From contig OW240918.1 in assembly GCA_933207985.1 (NCBI GenBank), forward strand, positions 16,158,063 through 16,222,062: a stretch of DNA of 64,000 nucleotides. Direction: 5' to 3'. Positions 1 to 13,100 of this stretch are shown one piece after another. Below the pieces are notes generated by a model, which did no database searches, was not told the origin of the DNA, and saw only the letters and a program-made list of their open reading frames with translations. This stretch comes from Pelobates cultripes. Lineage: Eukaryota; Chordata; Amphibia; Anura; Pelobatidae. The translations under genes were made by a program, and so were the position numbers. Numbering within the stretch: position 1 is the stretch's first letter; each line of letters begins with the position of its first letter.

Positions 1-469
1 GTAAGACCTGCAAATGTTCAGCACAAAAGTGCTTCCTAATCTCTACTGCTTTCATCTCTGTAGACACATAATCTGCTTCAAGTAATGGCCGAGTTCCAAA
101 TGATTGATATTAAGTATAAAGCAAATTGGGAGCCAACATCTAAATATCAGTTAGTCACTATATAAACAAGTGAAAGACTAGTGCTGTTTTTTTTTTAATT
201 TAAAAAAGTTTTCTATAACCCGCTAATGTTTTCTGTTGCCGTATTATACTTTTGTGATTTGTTTGTTTTTAGAGTGCTAATCCTGTCCAAACACTGCTCG
301 AGAAACACAATGCAGTTTAATTTAGAATAGTACTACCAGGTACAGCCCATTTAGTTATTTATTTTTAAATAAACCTTAAAATGCCCGAGTTGTGTGATCA
401 TCACCCAGTTGGATTGAAAAAGTTCTGCCATAAAGCAATGTGTAGAGGCTTGCTACAAAATTAATAAAA
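1..469. other. UBXN4 intron, nothing recognised
   Basis: AT-rich sequence. The window opens with GTAAG, which would fit a splice donor of the preceding UBXN4 exon, but the exon itself is outside so this cannot be tested here. Confidence 0.4.
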
Positions 470-885
470 ATAATTGAAGATTTTAATTATGAAGAAAGGT
501 TAACACATTTAAATCTGTTTTGTTTAGAAAAAAAAGTGCCACAGAGGATATATAATATATACAAATATATTTGGGGCCAATACAAAGCATTGTCTGGAAA
601 GCTATCCATAAAGTGGAATACACATAGGACATAAGGTCACACATTTAGACTGGTAGAAAGGAGATTTAGTCTACAGCTAATGAAAGGTTTTTTTTTTTTG
701 GTTTTTTTTTTTGGTTTTTTTAACAGTAAGAACAATAAGGATGTAAAATTCTCTGCCTGAAGAGGTGGTTTCAGCAAAGTGTTTATAAATGTTTAAACAG
801 GAACTGAATACATTCTTGCAAAACCATTTTGGGTTGGGATTTTTACTTGATTATAACAAGAATCTGTCAGTGATTATAACAAAAT
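470..885 (+). mobile_element. CR1/Rex-type LINE 3' fragment
   Basis: Conceptual translation gives, in order, a YEERL motif, FCLEKK, HTFRL, NNKDVKFSA and a terminal AKPFWVG-like block. This is the extreme C-terminus of reverse transcriptases of this LINE type. It is interrupted by poly-T runs and stops. Confidence 0.55.
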
Positions 886-1054
886 AGTCAGAACACTAAC
901 CGTTGGTCATTGAAGTGAGAATTGTCAGTAATTCAAAAATCCGTTTTTATATCCTCAATTTACTATTCTTTTGGTATCTTACACTGCAGAGTGTCTATAT
1001 TATTTGCTGTTGGGCACATGTTCCCTGTTTGTTCCTTTACATTATTTCACTCAG

Positions 1055-1173
1055 ATCCTGTTGTGTGCATCCCATCCAGTTTCTTTATTGGGGAGAATGG
1101 AATCCCACTGGAGGTAATTGCTGGCAGTATACCGGCTGAAGAATTGGTGGCAAAGATAACGAAAGTGAAGCAG
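1055..1173 (+). CDS. UBXN4: UBXN4 exon (end of thioredoxin-like region)
   Basis: The acceptor is CAG before 1055 and the donor GTACAG follows 1173. The exon starts with two bases that complete a Tyr codon, so the missing upstream exon must end in one base. It encodes the PSSFFIG and PLEVIAGS stretches that are strongly conserved in UBXN4. Confidence 0.93.
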
Positions 1174-4100
1174 GTACAGTTTCTTTACATAATTTGGTAT
1201 AATCTCTGTGCAGACTCTTCTCTAAGGTGTGCAAATTATTTCCATTTTTTAGTGTATAGCAGCTACTTTTATTCTGATTCACAGCTTTGACTTTTGTACT
1301 TTGCAACCCCTTGGAAAGGAAAAACAAAACTGAATGTATTATCACTCCTCCTTCAAATACCCCTCCTCAATTATCTATTTTCCTTCAGGTCAATGGGGCA
1401 CCTGTTACCTCAACCGCCAAGCTTGCTATTTTGGTGTCACTTGACTCTGAACTCATCCCCCCTTCCCTGCATCCAATCTGTATCTTTTTAATGTAAATTT
1501 CATTATAAAAACATTGCACGAATTCACCCCTATCTAATGCAAGATGCTACCAAGGCACTTGACTGTGTGCTCATCATTTTATATCTTGATTATTGAAGCT
1601 CACTTTGCATCGTGCATTGGCTGTACGTTTCTTCTCTAATCCACATACATGCCCCTTTTCATTTAATTTGCTCTATTGATGACCTTCTCATGTCCTCTTG
1701 GATCCACCTCTGCTAATTCCTATCTTCCTAAGCTTACCATCTTCCTGGGAAACTTCTCCCATCCCCCACATATAACCTGTGCTTTCACAGTCCACTCAAC
1801 TCTTCGTCAACTCCACATAACTGTCACTCATTACTGTCACACGATTAGCTAAACACCGGATACATAGCCATCATGCTCTCCTCCTCTTTGACACTGGTTT
1901 TATCTTCGTGTGTTCTTCTTTCCTTTCATTTATAGTGTGAAGTCATTTGAACAGAGCCCTCCTCACCCCATGCCTGTTTCATCACAACTTCCTATGTCAA
2001 TGCTTGTTTTATATCAACAATGTATTATTGTAAAGCGTTGCAGTATATGTTGCCGCAATGTCAGTGATACTTAAAGTGGGTTGTAACAGAATAGACATTA
2101 TTTTACCTTTTTGTATTTTTTTTTCTTAAGTTGACACTTTTGTAACCATAACCTTGTTTTATTAACCCCTTAAGGACACAACTTCAGAAATAAAAGGGAA
2201 TTATGTCAGAATATTTCCGTCGTGTCCTTAAGCGGCTAGTGTTTATCAGTACACTAAGCACATATCCCATAATGATTTAGTTCTCATTGTTAGAAAAGCT
2301 TCTTCCCACTCAGAAGTGTGGTTCTCATACTTGGGGTTATTTGCTAAAGTGAGAATTGATAGATATATAAAGTTATTTTAAACAGAATTTTACATTTAAG
2401 GCCAAAATAGCCGCTCTGGAAGCATTGCGGACTTGGATAACACTTCCAGTTAGGCTATTTTGGCCTTAAATGTAAGATTCACTTTAAATAACTGATAGTC
2501 AGTTTAGTGAAATGCCATGACTATGTTAGAAGTCTACATACAATAAGTATGATCGCTAACTTGTAACTAATTGGTATTTTGTTTGTTAGATGCATGGAGG
2601 AAGAAATGATGGTTTATTGGCAAACGCAAACATGTACGAGAGATCTGATGATCAGTACCCAGTTTCCTCAAATCCTGTTCCTCAGCAGGACAGCTCAGCA
2701 AATAATGCACAGCCTGTACAGGAGCAACCTGTGTCCCCTGCACCGTCCTCAGGTAAGAGTGTCAGCACAAGCAGGGTAACACAGATATGATCTCAGTACT
2801 GTGATATATTCTCTACATTTACTAAGCGTTTGTTTTCACAAAGATACCCCAAGTCCAATGGACGAGTCCGCTGAAGGGTTACCGGATGACACACAGGAAG
2901 CTGTGACGGCAACAGATGTACAAAGCAAAAATGACCTATCTGAACAAGTGGAAAGGTGGGATTTCTGTGATGTATTCAGAGATTTGTCCATTTTATTTTG
3001 TAATGCTAAACAAAACATTTCTAGTAATCTGAACACATCATTTTGTGAGTTAAGAAACAATGGGAAATAGTTTAAAGATTGTGGTTTTCTTTGTCTTGGC
3101 ATGTTTTTTCCTGGACATTCATGGCAGTTCACCATTGTCGTATCTCACCCCTGTTACTTTTTTAGGCATTATAGACATTAAATTGCTACAAATCCTTCAG
3201 AAATGTTCCATAGAATTGTGAAAAGGTGTGTGTGTGTTTTGTTTCCATACGCCGTTTCCAGCAGCTTTTTATATGAGTGGTTGGTGAATGAATGTCTCTT
3301 GCAGTAAGAGATCTCAGACTAGGATAACCTTTGCAGGTTTTACTTGAAGCAGAATGTCTGTCTTCTGTGCCGTCAGTAATTGCCTAATCATGTCCCCCTT
3401 CTTCTTTCTATTGCAATATAATGCCTGTGGCACTATGTGGTTTCACACACTTTATTAAACAACTTTAATACAGTGTTTATAGAGATATAGATCCAAATAT
3501 GCACTTTGGCCTTGCCACGCCTGGCAAGAAACATAAAAAAACATTTTTAAAATTTAATGCCACATTAGAATGTAAAATAGGATCATATTAACAGCTAAAG
3601 CAGCCTGTGTCCATCTTTCTTGACTACCTGTGAGATTCTGTCCAATGTCATACCATACAGTGATATCACGCTACTAGTGACCTATGTCTGGTGGTCCCTT
3701 GTTCCTTGTCTTATTATGGTTCATATTTTGGGCACGTTTACTTGTATTGTTTGCTGCATATTCTATACAAGCAGAAGAGGCTGCAATCTCTCCCAGTGGT
3801 GGTGGCGGCACCAATCTTCCCAAGTTTGATTTTAGTGCATGTTTTTCCACTTGGTATTTACCTACGGTTTCCTGTGTTAGTGTTTTGTCGACATGTTGAG
3901 CATGTGTTGATTCCAGTGATTGACTGCTGTGGATGTCCAGGAAATGATCTACCTTTCTTGGATGTCTGCAATGGCAGTATTCACCTGTATGCTCACCTGA
4001 TTGGAGAAAGACTGGACAAAGACCTTGGCAGGAAGGGGATTGGCCTCTTGTACTGTTGGGTGTTTCCCTGTTTGTTTTTCTATTCTATCAGCTTTTGAGG

Positions 4101-7100
4101 GAGATGCTAACCCATTGGTGATTTAGCTGCCATGGAAGATGTTCAGGAAAAGAGTTATGGTGAGTAGGAATCCATTTTATTACCCACAATACACTGATAA
4201 AGCAATTTATTAAAATATACGGAAGAGCTATGACTTTCCATATGTTTGTTTTGAAATTCACAGTAGCAGTAGCCATCTTGAAAAGCTGTTGTGGGTTTAA
4301 TCTCCTGAGTATAACCGTCTTGCAGGTGCAAGTGTGAAGGCAGAATACGGGGGCGTTTTTATTTATTTTAAAAACATTTTATTTATATTTTTCACAAAAA
4401 AACAATTGGAACCCAAACTGTTCAAGCTAGTTTATAATAGCTAAATTGGAGAATATTTAAAATTTCACAATTCGGTTTTCAATTCACCACGATTCAAATT
4501 TAAGTGGATAAACTCCATTATCTGTGCGTCCCTCCAATGTTGGTAAATTTTGGCAATCTTTTATTTTTTAATTTTTTTATTTCCCCCCACCCTCAAAAAA
4601 ATATAGGTCCTGTTGGTTCTGAAAACAGTGTTTACAGATCCTCAAACATTTGTCTGGAATGTTAAATACACTTGATCTCATTAAGTATACTTTTGCTGTT
4701 CTGCTGAGAGTTCCTTTGAGTTAAGAAAATAAAATCTGGGAACAATGTATACCTTTTATTATGAAAGGTAAATGTTTGTGAGATAGTTCGGTGATTAGGT
4801 CTCCAGTTGTAGTATCTCAAAGTAACCAGTTCTGCTTCTGGCAAAGTTGACTCAGCCTTTCATCCTACCCAGTACTATAAAACAAGTGCCATTAAGTTGG
4901 TTTATAACATTCTATTCTCAAGGACATAAGCAACAAGCTAAATGCACTTTTCCTAGTTAATTTGATATTATATGGTAATGGAACTGTGTTTTATAAGTGG
5001 CAGCAATATAATGTAGTTTACTGTGATTAAAGATCTGTAACGCCTGTAAACTTTACTTTACATAAATATAATTTGACTAAAGGCACACCATACTTAAGTA
5101 TTTCCTTTTTTGCAGCTGAAACCTTAAAATATGAATTTCACTTTCCCTGCATTGTGCAGCCAACCATGTCTGACAACAGTAATAGTTGACCGTTGCTTAA
5201 TCATTAATTTTCAGCATTTAACTGGGCCACAATAGAAGGTTCGGTCTCTAAAATATGTTATGTTCACGGTGTCTAGAGAGGCATTGGCTAAACCTCGCTG
5301 ACGAGGCCCATAGAGGGCCGAAACGATCGTCTGGGGTTGCTTTCTCTCTCGTGCAGGGAGAACTTGCCAGCATTTTGGTTCTGGATTGCCCACATGGGTG
5401 AGATCAGTTTGATATGCTCTAAAAATATGTTGTCTGTAATGACACAAGTGAGCTAAAACTATTTTGAGACCTGAACAAGGATTTACTGAGTGTCTCTAAA
5501 CTTTTGTCAGTTCTCAGAGTTCTCATATTTTCTGTTTTTGTCTAACGTATATCTGCCTGTCAATGTGGTAAGTGGCTGCAATGACCTAAAAAGTTAAATC
5601 CTTAATGGAATTTACTATATAAATTGCTCAAAGCTGAAATTCTCTCCCTTCACAAGATGTAAAAATTCACTCAGTCCCATGACTTTGTTCAACAGTTGGA
5701 AATATATTGCCAGAATACACCGTCATAAGTCTTAAGTACATTTGTATTAAATGCTAAATTGTTGTAGACAATGATGGTCTGTTTCTGCATTAGCTTCATC
5801 TGCATTAATTGTGGCATTGATGTCGATATAACTACATTATTGCTGTTATAGTCACAAAAAAGAAAAAGCACAGACTGTAACTATGTAACACACCAAAAGC
5901 CCTTAATACAGGGGTTCTCAACCCAGTCCTCAGGACCTCCTACCAGTCCAGGGTTTAGGGATTACCTGGGTGTGTCTCAGGTGTTTAGAAAAAGGGAAAA
6001 AAACACCTTAGACTCTAAGGTGTTTTTTTTTTTTCTTTTTCTAAACACCTTAGACACACCCAGGTAATCCCTAAACCCTGGACTGGTAGGGGGTCCTGAG
6101 GACTAACGTTGAGAACCCCTGCCTTAATAGAAGAAACTTTATTGGTTTTCATTATCTGCTGAGTAATTACTTGTGTGTTGTCTATTTAAGTGTTCTTGCA
6201 TAGCAAAACCACTTAATGTTATCTCACATATATATTATTCTTATTATTATAGCCAAATTTACCACCCTAACTCCTCCCACAGTTTTTACACTACATAGAC
6301 CGTAATATACCAAAAAGTTCGGATTGTTCCCGATCGGATTGCTATTACTTTGTGGAACGTTTCGCCGAATGGTTCACGGAATATCGTCGTTCTTGTGGCG
6401 AAATTGGTCCCATAGGAATGAATGGCAAAATGTTCAAAACTAGAGTGGGAGCTGGCAAAAGCTGAAAAATCAAGACATGATTTCTAAACTGCCACCACTC
6501 CCTCATTTTCAAGCCCACCTACACAAATCTCATATCAAAACGTTCAGCTATCCCTGCTGCCACAAAAAATATCCACGGCTAAGCCATAGTCCTGATAGTT
6601 TTCACAATATGACCATTTGTTTGCAACTCACGCCGTCCATTGACATTCATTGAAACTTCACTTTAGCCAGTTCAAATTTGAAGGGCAATTTCTAAACTGC
6701 GACTGTGCCTTCATTTTTAATACTTCAGAGTCATACTATTCATGGGTCTTGTGATTCTCACAATATAAAGCTCTTCGCTGTAGGATTTATAGTTTTTAAA
6801 ATACGACCGTTTGAAGATGGCAACCGCCAAAATACTCTGACCTGGGCCTTTTGTACACCTGCTAATGTTTTTATAAATGTATGTTTTAATTTAACTGTGA
6901 GGCACTTAATTGCAACAACGTTGCAATTAAACGTGCTATATAAATAAATAAGTTACTCCGCCCACTCCAGTTGTAGACTACTGGTGGAGGCAAGAACACT
7001 TCACACAATTTCCCCAGAAATTGTAGCTTTTCTAGTTCATTTATGCAATGCCATTAGTATTTCCGACTCCCACTGCCCTGTAAGCCATTTACTTACTAAT

Positions 7101-10100
7101 CTTTATATTTTAGAGTGACACAGAAGCTTGAAGAGAGGCGGGAGCAGAAGAAGAAAGATGAAGAGCGGGTGAGGAAATTACAGCATTGGGTCCCCATGGG
7201 CTACAGCCAAGCGCTGGCGAGCATGTCTGTACTTGTTAAATGAAGACTGCTTATTAATACCTTCTCAGATGGGCATTTAACACCTTGTATGTTAAGCGAT
7301 GGCTTCATCTCTACATAAATATTTACCAAAACATGATTTTAATAATAAATATTATTCCAAATAATGTCTTTATAAACTCACAGGTTTATGGTTTATTATT
7401 ATTTTCATTTATAGTTTTTTCATGGTTCTTAATACTGCCGTCAATTAACTGTGGGCATATCCCTTGCCCACAAAAGCTGTTGGTTTATCTCAACAGCTGT
7501 TGTACAACTGCAGCTATCATGCTCAACCAACCAGGCTTATGGGTTTGGGAGTCACAGTCCAGGACAAAATGGCCTAGCCCTCAATTGCCCAAACCTTTTA
7601 TTTCAGAAACGTGAATTTGTTTTGTTACTTCATCCTTTACAGAATCAGATCAAAAAAGAGATTGAGAGAAGAAAGAGCGGTAAAGAAATGCTGGAATATA
7701 AAAGGAAACAGGAAGATGACGTGGCAAAGAAAGCCCTAGAGGAGAGGAACCGGGATAAGGCAGAGGATAAGGCAGCCAGAGAGCGTATTAAGCAGCAGAT
7801 TGCCCTGGTATGTCTGTTATGTTTACGTTAAATGCGTCAGTAGGTTTGTTCTGGAAATGTATTCTATTAGTGGAATTCCTTCATGTTGCTGAGAGATTGT
7901 CATTAACATCTATTGTCATTAAATTGTATATATTGACAATGTGTAGAGGTTCCACGGTGATACTAAAGATGGTAACTCAGCTGTGTGAACTGTAAATTGG
8001 AATAAAACACCTCTTTTTAACATTCGTGCCATTCATAACAACAGTCAGTGTCTGGCATTGCACCAACAAATTCTTCACTTTGCATTTTCAGTCGTAAAAG
8101 GGATTTACAAACCTTAATTTAACACTAAGTAATGCCGGAGTATGCAGTGACCGTTATTGTTGGTATTAACATATATACAGTATTTCACCTCACATGGAGC
8201 CTTATTCGTACACAAGGAAATATAAGACTGTATGGCAATTTTTGCTTGACAAGGTAAATGTAGTTTTTTTTTTTTTATATATATATATATTTGGGTCATT
8301 CGTGACCTGACCGTAATAACAAATAGACAGAATTTGTGTGTGTTCTGATCGATTTTGTGTGTCAGTCATTTGAATCCTGTATTCATCACAGGTAGTCACA
8401 CATTTATTCATCTACATCTTAAAAGTTCTCAATATGACCTTTGTCATCGTGATATCTGCTGTGTATATGTACATACACATATATCCAAATTCTGAAACAT
8501 TCTGATAGCCAAATATATTGTCATTATAATTCAATGTCAAGGTAGTCTCTTTGAACATTTTCAAGAAGGAAGCCACTGCAACTCAAAATTAACAATGCTT
8601 CTTCTGTTTGAAGGATCGTGCAGACCGAGCTGCCCGTTTTGCAAAGTCAAAGGAAGAATTAGAGGCTTTAAGACAGGCAGAATTGCAAGCACAGCAGGCT
8701 GCAATGGAAGCCCGGAAAGAGGCCATGCAAAGTGAAAGAAGGTAATTCCGTCTTGTTTGAGACCTCCTCCTGTCTGTGTGCTGTAATGTTATTTAGATTG
8801 TGTAACATGATTTATCATCTGCAGTGCCATTGCAAGGATTCAGTTTCGACTTCCTGACGGATCATCCTTCACGAACCAGTTTCCATCCGAAGTTTGTCTT
8901 GAGGAAGCAAGACAGTTTGCAGCCCAGGTGAGTGTGTTACGGCATTCTATACAGCGACACCTTGGCTTACTCTGTGAGACCATCTCTGACGTTACTACAG
9001 GAGGTGTCCGATAGTTGGGAGCCTCAGCGTTGGTTAAAACAGTCAGGGTTATTTGTTAGGAGATGAAGGTCACTTTGCGATATAAGTCCAAAGTAGCTGA
9101 ACTTGAAGCATAGCTGACTTAGTAAATTTTTCTGTTTAGCTATTTTGGTCTTAAATGTAAAATTCTCTTCACTTGTTTTCACAATGTCTGTGAATTGTCA
9201 GTTTAATGAAAAGCCCTGTGTGTTTTGGCATTTCCGGTTATTTGGCATGTTTTGCCTTTGACATTTTTTATGTATAGTTGTAAGAGAAGTCTTGGAAGCA
9301 GTTTTAGTCTACGACCTTTGGTATCCAACTTCCATTGTGTACCTCTGCCTGCTTTTCTTCGTGGTCTTCTTAAAGTGGACCTGACTTAAGAAATTATATC
9401 ATGGCATTTTATAGAAAATAAAATGTTCTCTATACATATTATATTGCCATATCTTGAGCTTCTGTTAGCCTTGCTATTCAATCTGTTCTTCACCAGATGG
9501 CGCTGTATTGAAAGAATAGCTTTTTACCCAAAACCTCTGCTGTCGGCAGTCTAAACTGTCTGTTTCACTCAATTTATGTGTGTAAATCGAGGAGAGGGAA
9601 GCACTTTCCTGAATAACCATACATTAGTTGGAGCTGGGAAACCTTCATACTCACTCACTAGTGGTAAGTGTGTGTATAATATAGCCTGTATTATACACCA
9701 CACTCACTGCTTTGCATAAACCATCTTTCTTTTTGTGAAAAATATGTCCCCATATCCCTCCATTACACCAAAGGACCACCTTTCCTCTTTGTATTATGTA
9801 TAAACATTTCCTTTCAATACAATCTAATGTATAAACTACTTTGCACAGATGATGCCACAGTATTAAGAAACGGACGAGTAACACTTTTTCTTTTGGATAG
9901 TGAAATATGTTCTTTTAATAGAACACCTCACAGTACAATGGCCAGGAATATACCTTTTATTTACCAATTTGTGCTTGAATCTTTTGGTGAAACATTAATT
10001 TAGTGCATCCCTGTTTTTGTGTGTGTGGTTTTCCTCCTAACCATCATATCATATAACTCCTTGTATTACATTTAGTAAGTTGTAAATTGATATTAACATT

Positions 10101-13100
10101 GCCAATCACGATACGTACAGTTGTGCTAAAAAGTTTGCATACCCTGGCAGAAATTGTGAAAATCCTTTGAAATGATTTTGAAAATATGACTGATCATGCA
10201 AAACACAGTGCATTTTATTTAAGGATAGTGATCATATGAAGCCTTTTATTATGATATAGTTGTTTGCCTCCTTTTTAAATCATAATCACAGAAATCAGAA
10301 ATCAAAAGTTTACACACCCTTGAATGTTTGGCTTTGTTACAGACACACAGGTTAAAATGGCAATTAATTTCCCACACCTGTGGCTTTTAGTGTCTGTGTA
10401 TAAATAGTCAATGAGTTTGTTAGCTCTCACATGGATGCACTGAGCATGCTAGATGCTGAGCCATGGGGAGCAGAAAAGATTTGTGTCAAAAGACCTGCGT
10501 AACAATTTAATGGGACTTTATAAAGTTGGAAATGGATATTAAGAGGATATCCAAAGCCTGAAAACGCCAGTCAGTACTGTCCAATCACTTAAACAATTAA
10601 GAAGTGGAAAATTCTGTGATCTCTTGATACCAAGCCAAGGTCAGGTAGACTAAGAACGATTTCATCCACAATTGCTAGAGGAATTGTTCGGGATACAAAG
10701 AACTCTAAAGTCACAGGGAATCTTGTGAAAATTGATGGCAAGATAAATGCAGCGTGTTATCAGAAAATACTTGCAGACAATTTGAATTCTTCTGCACGAA
10801 GGCTGCACATAGGACACTCTTTCCAGCATGACAATGACCCTAAGCACAAGGCCAAGTTGACCCTGCAGTGGTTACAGCAGAAAAAGGTGAAGGTTCTGGA
10901 GTGGTTATCACGGTCTCCTGATTGCCACTCTGGGGGAGATCTCAAACATGCGGTTCATGCAAGACGACCAAAGACTTTGCATGACTTAGAGGCATTTTGC
11001 CAAGACAAATTGGCAGCTATACCACCTGCAAGAATTAGGGGCTTCATAGACCACTATTACAAAAGTCTGCACACTGACATTGATGCTAAAGGGGGGCAAT
11101 ACACAGTATTAAGAACTAAAGTATGCAGACTTTTGAACAGGGGTCGTTTAATTTTTTTCTTTGTTGCCATGTTTTGTTTTATGATTGTGCTATTCTGTTA
11201 TAACCTACAGTTAAATATGAATTCCATAAGAAATAAAAAAAATCTGTTTTGCCTGCACAAAATGGTACATATATCACCAAATCTCCAAGGGTACGCAAAC
11301 TTTTAAGTACAACTGTATGTTTTGATAGGTTTACATTATTTTGTAATTTATATTGCATTTCTTTGCAATGTAACATTTGTTTGAGTTTTTACAACATGAC
11401 ATGGTTTCCATTTCCTGTCCCAAATGACACATTTGAGTGCGTGCTAGGGGTTCGAAGATGCCTTATAGAGCTGCCTGTGGAGTCTGTTTTTGTTTTGTTT
11501 TTTGCCACTGTGGCCGACAGAAAATTCCGTGATGTGTTGACTGTCCCATGCATACTAAACATTTTCTCCATCAGTGCAACTGGTGTATGGCACTGCAAGG
11601 GTTAACTCATCTACCTAAAGCATGCAAATAAAAATCAAATAATTTATCTTTTTAAAAACATTTTCTTCCCAGCCAATTGCTACCTTATGTTCTTTTGTGC
11701 ACAGATTTGGTAAATAATAAATAATAAATGATAAATAATATATTTATTTTATCGACTAATCACAGACAGTTGGAAACGCCTATGGCAATTTTTCGTTGGC
11801 AACCGTATTTCCTCGGAAGGAATTCACTAAGGAAGACTATGAAAAATCCCTGCTGTCTCTGGAGTTAGCCCCCAGTGCAGCATTAGTGCTCTTACCAGTA
11901 AGTGTGCTCTATAGTCTTTGCTGTAACTGCTGTGGATTACCTATCACTGTATACACACTGTGCTGTAACTGCTGTGGATTACCTATCACTGTATACACAC
12001 TGTGTGCTGTAACTGCTGTGGATCACCTATCACTGTATACACACTGTGTGCTGTAACTGCTGTGGATTACCTATCACTGTATACACACTGTGTGCTGTAA
12101 CTGCTGTGGATCACCTATCACTGTATACACACTGTGTGCTGTAACTGCTGTGGATCACCTATCACTGTATACACACTGTGTACTGTAACTGCTGTGGATC
12201 ACCTATCACTGTATACACACTGTGTGCTGTAACTGCTGTGGATCACCTATCACTGTAAACACACTGTGTACCTGTATCCCAGGCTTTCTCATCGAAGGCT
12301 TGTGAAACTTGATGCTCTGTAAGCTGGTTTATGGATTGCAGGATTAAACTTACCAGGAAAAGTTAAAGGAACTTAACATGTATAGCTTGGAGGAAAGACG
12401 AGACAGGGGGGATATGATAGAAATATTTTAAACACATAAAGGGAATCAACACAGTAGAGGAGGAGACTATATTTAAACGAAGAAAAACTACCACAACAAG
12501 AGGACATAGTCTTAATTTAGAGGGGCAAAGGTTTAAAAATAACTTAAGGAAGTATTACTTTACTGAGAGGGTAGTGGATGCATGGAATAGCCTTCCAGCT
12601 GATGTGGTAGAGGTTAACACAGTAAAGGAGGTTAATCATGCGTGGGATAGGCATAAGGCTATCCTAACTATAAGATAAGGCTAGGGACTAATTAAAAGTA
12701 TTTTGAAATATTGGGCAGACTAGATGGGCCAAATGGTTCTTATCTACCGTCACATTCTATGTTTCTATGTAACCTATGCAAGAGACACAGTGCTTGAAGT
12801 GCCCCCTTTACTGGAGCACTCCTAGCACTACAACCACTGCAGCTTATTATAGTGGTTATGGTTTAAGGAAGCTAAGGGTTCCATCAATCCAGCTATATCG
12901 GCTTTTAAGGGGTTCAACGTCTCTACTGCCAGTGTAATAACAACCGTGTTTGAAATATGGTTTAACAACGGTTGAAATATTTGTACGAGTTAACAGACTT
13001 TGCTAATGCCAAAAAAAATAAAACAATAATGGGCTCCCTGTTACAGGCTCCTGATGTATGCAATGCAGGAAGATTTTTTTTTTTTTTAAAGAAATTCCAT

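Noticed and set aside
1..1054. Upstream UBXN4 exons
   Set aside because: No match to the thioredoxin-like N-terminal part was seen. The opening GTAAG may be a donor, but the exon lies outside.
11898..12275. CRISPR-like regular repeats
   Set aside because: The 44-bp units are directly adjacent with no unique spacers, in a vertebrate intron. It is a plain tandem array.
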